A stretch of DNA of 11,055 bases, from positions 1 through 11,055 of the forward strand of contig JACNLN010000147.1 in assembly GCA_014381485.1 (NCBI GenBank), written 5' to 3'. The notes beneath the pieces are model-generated. The model had not been told where the DNA came from, searched no databases, and saw only the letters and a program-made list of their open reading frames with translations. The DNA is from Fidelibacterota bacterium. Lineage in GTDB: Bacteria; Fidelibacterota; Marinisomatia; Marinisomatales; CAZVFT01. The position numbers and the translations under genes are program-made. Of this stretch, positions 7,388-11,055 are shown piece by piece. How positions within the stretch are numbered: the stretch's first letter is position 1; each line of letters opens with the position of its first letter.

Positions 7388-7456
7388 ATACGAACTGTGT
7401 TTATGGATTGCTCGATTCATCGACTATGGACTGCCCGACTAATCGAATATGGACTG
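7388..7456. repeat. 23-bp tandem repeat across the cusB stop codon
   Basis: Two full units lie at 7434-7456 and 7411-7433. Both have the form C-Y-CGA-TT/CT-A/CA-TCGA-A/C-TATGGACTG on the plus strand. A third, decayed unit at 7388-7410 keeps only TATGGATTG. The cusB stop (TAG, 7441-7439) and the last codons of CusB (from VQ through SIFD) are inside the first unit, so the repeat sets the end of the protein. Confidence 0.65.
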
Positions 7457-7723
7457 TACTAAATTCATTCCGCAGACAAGACAACTTCCCGGTTCATCCA
7501 CAACGATGTAACTATGCTCAGGCATGGGACAGGTATAGTAGATTTTCTCGGGATCAAACCGTTCTGTCCTTTTTACCAATTGCATGCCACAATCCGGACA
7601 TTCACCGGGTTCCTTCATCTTGACGTAGGAATGAGACTCCATAGGACAGGTGTAATAGGTAAGCATCTCTTCCTCCACCGTTCCAAAAGACGGAGGTATC
7701 ACTGTTTCTCCTGTTTTCGTCAT
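7439..7723 (-). other. Candidate internal translation start in cusB giving a free double-HMBD protein
   Basis: Met500 of CusB is encoded by ATG at 7723-7721 and is preceded by a full AAGGAG (7735-7730) with 6-base spacing, which is ideal. Initiation there would give a 94-residue protein consisting almost only of two HMBD units with cysteines at CusB positions 525, 541, 544 and 564, 580, 583. It would have no signal peptide and so would be cytoplasmic. The segment just before Met500 is a charged, His-rich linker (HEHNYDLETHKQEKEH), as expected if two once-separate genes had fused. The codons and spacing are seen; use of the site is inferred. Confidence 0.4.
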
Positions 7724-9220
7724 CTTGTGCTCCTTTTCTTGTTTATGGGTTTCTAAATCATAATTATGCTCGTGTCCCGAGATAGGAGTACCTTGATCCG
7801 CAGGCTGTTTCCCCTTTTCTTGCTGTTCCGGTTCGGGACTTTCAATTTGGAGCATTTTTGCGATACTTTCCTGAAGTTTACTTTCCGAATCCAGCATGAA
7901 CTGTCCGGACGTAACAACCGTTTCTCCCTCGGACAAACCCTCTTTCACTTCGTAGTAACCGTCTCTGCTCTCTATTCCGATCGTGATGTCCCGGGGAGCA
8001 AAACGACCCTCCCCCAGCGCCACAAAAACCAGATTCCGCTCACCTGAAAAAATTACCGATTCCGTAGGTACCGACACCACATCTTCAATCGGAGACGTCT
8101 CGATTTCTACATTGGCGTACATACCCGGTTTCAACTCCAGATTTGGGTTAAGAAATGACAGTCTCACTTTGATTGTTCGCGTCTTCTCCTCTAAATATGG
8201 GTAAATATACTGCACCTTTCCTTTGTAGGTCTTCCCGGGATTATATGAAAGAGTCATAGTAGCCGATTGTCCCTCCCTGACCCAGGGAACCTCGAATTCG
8301 TAGATATCAGCATATACCCAGATGGTAGACAAATCAGCAATGGAATAAAGCATCATTCCCGGTTTTACTTCCATCCCGTCGAGAGCATGTTTTTTGACAA
8401 CAATACCATCAAAGGGTGACATAAGTGTCATAGTTTTCCTGGCTCGTCTGGTCCTCTTCAGATGCTCAATCTGTTCATCTGAGATGTCAAAGTATCCTAA
8501 CCTTCTTTCCGTTGAAACGAGGATATTTTTCAAGTTGTTTTTGGCCTCTTCTGAGAATCCTTCAGAAATGCTCTCAAAGTTCCTCAAAGCATCAAGGTAC
8601 TCTTCCTGGGCGGAAACTAGCTTGGGGCTGTAGATATCCAGGAGAGGTCCACCCTTTCCGACTGCCTGACCGGTAATATTCACATGTGTTTTTTCTATCC
8701 AGCCGGAGAATTTCGTATGAACATGTGCAACTTTAGATTCATCATACACAATTCGCCCTATCGTTCGAATTCCCCTATGCAGATTTCTTCTGCCAACAGT
8801 TACTGTTCTGATACCCATATTCTGCTCAACAACAGGGTTAATCTTTACCGTGGCACCGAATTCCTCTTCTCCTTCATAAACTGGGATCAGGTCCATACCC
8901 ATAGGGGATTTGCCGGGCCCTGGCGAAATGTATGTGGGATCCATAGGTGCCCGCCAGTAGAGAAGCTTTCTCTCTCCCTTCTCCACAGTCGTCGGAGTAG
9001 AGGACACTCCACCTCCAATGGGGGTTAGTTTCATCCCGCATATTGGACAGTTCCCCGGACCTTCCTGAATGACATTTGGGTGCATACCGCAACTGTATAG
9101 CTGTTTTGCTTCCTGAGTCGTTTGTGTTTCACTTTGATTATTGTCTTCTCGACTGCATCCTGTCACCACAAAACCGATAGCTAAAAAAGATATAAACAGT
9201 AATATATAAAACCTTTGCAT
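7439..9220 (-). CDS. cusB: CusB-type periplasmic adaptor lipoprotein with multiple HMBD domains
   Basis: A 593-residue membrane-fusion protein that should link the CusA pump to the outer-membrane channel. Residues 1-21 form a lipoprotein signal with lipobox VTGC and lipidated C22. An HMBD unit follows at about 42-65 (C44, C58, C61). A Cys-less HMBD at about 88-115 keeps PM and MGM methionines, as is common in this family. The adaptor core spans about 125-450: the lipoyl/barrel-sandwich halves meet at FSGWIEKTHV near 171 and SPFDGIVVKK near 268, with an alpha hairpin between them and beta-barrel and membrane-proximal parts after. A normal CusB would end near 450-460. Here a charged linker and two more HMBDs (C525, C541, C544; C564, C580, C583) are added, making the protein much longer than usual. 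The start has AAGGAG 7 bases upstream, and this site overlaps the cusC stop, indicating translational coupling. The last residues lie in a tandem repeat. Confidence 0.95.
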   Translation of the reverse strand: MQRFYILLFISFLAIGFVVTGCSREDNNQSETQTTQEAKQLYSCGMHPNVIQEGPGNCPICGMKLTPIGGGVSSTPTTVEKGERKLLYWRAPMDPTYISPGPGKSPMGMDLIPVYEGEEEFGATVKINPVVEQNMGIRTVTVGRRNLHRGIRTIGRIVYDESKVAHVHTKFSGWIEKTHVNITGQAVGKGGPLLDIYSPKLVSAQEEYLDALRNFESISEGFSEEAKNNLKNILVSTERRLGYFDISDEQIEHLKRTRRARKTMTLMSPFDGIVVKKHALDGMEVKPGMMLYSIADLSTIWVYADIYEFEVPWVREGQSATMTLSYNPGKTYKGKVQYIYPYLEEKTRTIKVRLSFLNPNLELKPGMYANVEIETSPIEDVVSVPTESVIFSGERNLVFVALGEGRFAPRDITIGIESRDGYYEVKEGLSEGETVVTSGQFMLDSESKLQESIAKMLQIESPEPEQQEKGKQPADQGTPISGHEHNYDLETHKQEKEHKMTKTGETVIPPSFGTVEEEMLTYYTCPMESHSYVKMKEPGECPDCGMQLVKRTERFDPEKIYYTCPMPEHSYIVVDEPGSCLVCGMNLVQSIFD

Positions 9221-9231
9221 TACTTTACTCC

Positions 9232-10479
9232 TTACATTGGATGAACCAAACCAATTGCTCTTAATAAGCGAGCAGTGGTAATGTTTTTATTCGCTTTAAT
9301 TTTTTCAAAATCAAGTCGGACCCTAACCACCATACGCTCACTGTCAAGAAGATCAAGAAAACTGATTTTTCCTGTCTCATAGGCAGCAAAAGCGGAAGAC
9401 AACATCTGTTCTGATTCCTGAAGTAACTTTGTCTCATACAGTGTGTAGGTCTCCTCTATTTCGTACAGCTCCTTGTTGGCAGATAGTACTTCATCCACCA
9501 CCTGATTCCAGATTTCCTCAACCATTTCCTCTTTCGACTTCACCATCATTTTCGTGGACGCTATGCGTGCCTTGTTCCGTTTGAACCAGAGAGGAAGATT
9601 AAGTCCAATTTTGAACCCGAACGCATCCCTGCCAGCATCAGCAGAAACCATCTCAGTTTCTGGTCCGATAGCAGTATATGTGACACCTGCCACGAGATCA
9701 GGATAGTTTTTGCGAACAGCAAGTTCATTCTGGAGGACGGCAACTTGTTTCTCTGTCATTGATATCTTGTACCAGGGATGTGTACTCATGGCAAGCTCCA
9801 ACAGATCGCCTGTCGATCCCTTCGCTGGGCGGATTTTCCATTCGTCTCCAAACAGGTCTGGTGAGAAATATCCGTCGAAAAGAGCTTGCAACTCATTTAC
9901 AGTTGATTCGTAGTCACTCTCAAGGTTGTTGATCTGAGTCTCAATAAGAGACATCTCAATTTGCAGTTTCAAGATAGGATGTTGGGTACCGCCAACCCCT
10001 GTAGCATATTGGGTCAGTGCAATAGACTGGAATGATTTCAATTCCGATCTATACTCATTCAGAATTCTCAATGAGTTGGTGAGTCTCACATACATTGTCC
10101 ACGCCTTCCTCATTTTGAAAGCAGCTTTGATCCTTTTCTGCTGCAAGTTATAACCCGTTATATCAGCCTTCAGTTTTGCCACTTGTCTTTCACGGTTCAG
10201 CTTACCCCAAAGGGGAAACTTTTGACCGAGCATCACCTGTCCTTCCATAGGACCGTTCCGGGTTTCAATGGGTGCAAGAAACAACGTCCCCTCAATCATC
10301 GGATCAGGAAGCACTCCGGATATGCCAATAGCCTCAAGGGCCGATTGGTACGCCTTTTCTGCCGCAAGGATATCTTTGTTGTTCTTGAAAAGAACCTCCA
10401 CCGGGCTTCCTGTTCCCTGAGCAGAAACAAGGTGTGCCACAATGGTAACTGTGATGAATGTCTTAAGAATTGATTTCAT
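9232..10479 (-). CDS. cusC: TolC/CusC-family outer-membrane efflux channel
   Basis: A 415-residue outer-membrane protein expected to form the trimeric exit duct of the pump. Residues 1-20 are a signal peptide ending VSA before Q21. No lipobox Cys is present, unlike E. coli CusC, which is a lipoprotein. The duplicated OEP architecture is visible: each half has a beta segment ending in a PLW motif (GQKFPLWGK at 85-93, GLNLPLWFKRNK at 292-303) followed by long Ala/Lys/Glu-rich helices. An EMSLIETQINNLE helix lies near 175-187, and a closing helix with SFLDLLDSERM sits near the C-terminus. It is slightly short for the family (E. coli CusC is about 457). A GGGAAAGG-type ribosome site precedes the ATG. 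The stop is 11 bases before cusB, so the two are almost certainly co-translated. Sequence alone does not distinguish Cus from Czc channels; the neighbours decide it. Confidence 0.93.
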   Translation of the reverse strand: MKSILKTFITVTIVAHLVSAQGTGSPVEVLFKNNKDILAAEKAYQSALEAIGISGVLPDPMIEGTLFLAPIETRNGPMEGQVMLGQKFPLWGKLNRERQVAKLKADITGYNLQQKRIKAAFKMRKAWTMYVRLTNSLRILNEYRSELKSFQSIALTQYATGVGGTQHPILKLQIEMSLIETQINNLESDYESTVNELQALFDGYFSPDLFGDEWKIRPAKGSTGDLLELAMSTHPWYKISMTEKQVAVLQNELAVRKNYPDLVAGVTYTAIGPETEMVSADAGRDAFGFKIGLNLPLWFKRNKARIASTKMMVKSKEEMVEEIWNQVVDEVLSANKELYEIEETYTLYETKLLQESEQMLSSAFAAYETGKISFLDLLDSERMVVRVRLDFEKIKANKNITTARLLRAIGLVHPM

Positions 10480-10547
10480 AACCTTTCCCTTTAGTTGTTG
10501 GTTTGCTTCTGGATAAGCTTTACCCAGAATTTACGATAAAACCCGTT

Positions 10548-10571
10548 TAATTCCCGATGTATCAGGAATTA
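10548..10571. repeat. Hairpin between the Cys-rich gene and cusC
   Basis: TAATTCC (10548-10554) and GGAATTA (10565-10571) are exact reverse complements around a 10-base loop, beginning 18 bases after the stop of the Cys-rich gene. Read on the minus strand the stem is followed by AACGGGTTTT, so a short T-run comes too late and is too short for a strong terminator. It may be a weak terminator or attenuator that lowers cusC expression relative to the first gene. Confidence 0.35.
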
Positions 10572-10589
10572 TGGGTCAGGGAAGGTTTA

Positions 10590-10943
10590 TTAAATCAAAA
10601 GGGGTGTGAGGAATGCAGGAGGGGGTTGTGGCTCGGGAAGATGTATAGCAGCAAGAAACGGTTGCCACACAGTGGGGATATCAACCGCTTTGCTGGGAAG
10701 AAAATCTGCTGGAGAGAAAATCTGCACTTTGAATTTTGCCAGCGGTGCAGAAATCAACGGGATGAATACGACCTCCTTGCACTGGATCATGGCTATTGGA
10801 CAATTTTCCGGTTTCTGTTTCTCACAACATGAAACCTTGTTCTGGCAACATAGCATATCACATTCACTTGCAGGGAATAAGGGGACAAACGTCATCGCAA
10901 GTGCAAATAAAAGAAGAGCGTATGAAATTTTGTTTATGAACAT
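10590..10943 (-). CDS. Small secreted cysteine-rich protein, first gene of the efflux cluster
   Basis: A 117-residue protein with a clear signal peptide (Lys at 5, hydrophobic 8-24, likely cleavage after PASE or PAS near 26-27). A compact Cys cluster follows: C28, C32, C33, C39, C40, C48 and C55, including two CC pairs, suited to soft-metal binding. The C-terminal part is Pro-rich (PPPAF near 108-111) and ends in TPLLI. I do not recognise a named family. Small secreted proteins with Cys pairs and a Pro-rich end commonly precede metal-efflux operons, so a periplasmic copper/silver-binding accessory role is plausible, but this is inference. No Shine-Dalgarno sequence precedes the ATG at 10943, unlike the downstream genes. 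A later Met at 17 would destroy the signal peptide. Opposite-strand frames through here lack any such architecture, which supports this strand as the coding one. Confidence 0.7.
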   Translation of the reverse strand: MFINKISYALLLFALAMTFVPLFPASECDMLCCQNKVSCCEKQKPENCPIAMIQCKEVVFIPLISAPLAKFKVQIFSPADFLPSKAVDIPTVWQPFLAAIHLPEPQPPPAFLTPLLI

Positions 10944-10949
10944 TGGTTT

Positions 10950-10979
10950 ATTTTACGCAATAACATTCAAAAGTTCCAA
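10950..10979 (-). promoter_or_regulatory. Candidate sigma70-like promoter for the efflux cluster
   Basis: On the minus strand TTGGAA (10979-10974) and TAAAAT (10955-10950) are separated by 18 bases. Transcription would begin around 10943, at or next to the ATG of the Cys-rich gene, implying a leaderless or near-leaderless message. That agrees with the lack of a ribosome-binding site there. AT-rich DNA yields such boxes by chance, so support is modest. Confidence 0.3.
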
Positions 10980-11032
10980 CTATTTTTGTTATGCAATATG
11001 ACGACATCTATATTCCCCTTTGTCATAAAAGG

Positions 11033-11047
11033 GACTCCATTGGAGTC
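11033..11047. promoter_or_regulatory. Perfect palindrome GACTCCATTGGAGTC upstream of the cluster
   Basis: The 7-bp arms GACTCCA and TGGAGTC match perfectly around a single central T, about 90 bases upstream of the first gene and 54 bases upstream of the candidate -35 box. It could be an operator for a regulator encoded outside the window, or a small dispersed repeat or the end of a gene beyond the edge. It lies too far upstream and is too short for a classical MerR-type operator between the -35 and -10 boxes of the promoter proposed here. Confidence 0.3.
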
Positions 11048-11055
11048 AGAATGAT

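Larger units (their letters stand above)
6777..7438. other. cusB-cusA gap: repeats and gene debris, no intact gene
   Basis: These 662 bases interrupt what is normally a tight cusCBA unit. From right to left they hold the rest of a 23-bp tandem repeat, a 21-codon open frame with a good ribosome-binding site, two GC-rich hairpins, a fragment of an S23-type gene, an AT-rich hairpin, short direct repeats and the cusA ribosome-binding site. Longer open frames here (for example 7306-7058 and 7275-6961 on the minus strand) read through the hairpins in several frames and have no coding character. I see no convincing promoter for cusA and no tRNA or known RNA gene. Confidence 0.7.

Noticed and set aside
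10606..11001. Plus-strand open frame of 131 codons opposite the Cys-rich gene
   Set aside because: It has no ribosome site or domain pattern, and it crosses the minus-strand gene whose signal peptide and Cys cluster are coherent.

Overview
The window is one heavy-metal (most likely copper/silver) efflux locus. All credible genes lie on the minus strand, so transcription runs from the right end to the left. In that order the genes are: a small secreted Cys-rich protein (10943-10590), a TolC/CusC-type outer-membrane channel (10479-9232), a CusB-type lipoprotein adaptor (9220-7439), a 662-bp gap full of repeats and gene debris, a CusA-type RND pump (6776-3525), a GxxExxY-family protein (3483-3082), a copper-transporting P1B ATPase (2991-418) and a small membrane-anchored CcmH-like Cys protein (397-29). 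No metal regulator, tRNA, rRNA, CRISPR array or complete insertion sequence is visible.

The parts fit one pathway. The ATPase would move Cu(I)/Ag(I) from cytoplasm to periplasm. The CusCBA tripartite pump would expel periplasmic metal through the outer membrane, so the host is a diderm bacterium. No HMA domain and no CusF-type chaperone gene is seen. Metal binding is instead provided by repeated small Cys modules: two YHS and two HMBD units at the N-terminus of the ATPase, and one Cys-bearing HMBD, one Cys-less HMBD and two C-terminal HMBDs in CusB. The CusB C-terminal pair has its own well-placed Shine-Dalgarno sequence and in-frame ATG and may also be made as a free 94-residue protein.

The second theme is invasion of the gene junctions by repeats. 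The cusA 3' end runs into a GC-rich palindrome that appears to have added an Arg-rich tail. Next to it lies the GxxExxY gene, whose stop codon abuts a long imperfect stem-loop. The cusB stop codon lies in a 23-bp tandem repeat. An 11-bp motif of that repeat recurs inverted near the far end of the cusB-cusA gap, which also holds an S23 (four-helix-bundle) gene scrap and REP-like hairpins.

Taxonomy is an inference only. A moderately AT-rich diderm with clear Shine-Dalgarno sites, YHS/HMBD-type copper proteins, and GxxExxY and S23-type accessory elements suggests a member of the Fibrobacterota-Chlorobiota-Bacteroidota superphylum or a related uncultured lineage. I cannot name a genus.
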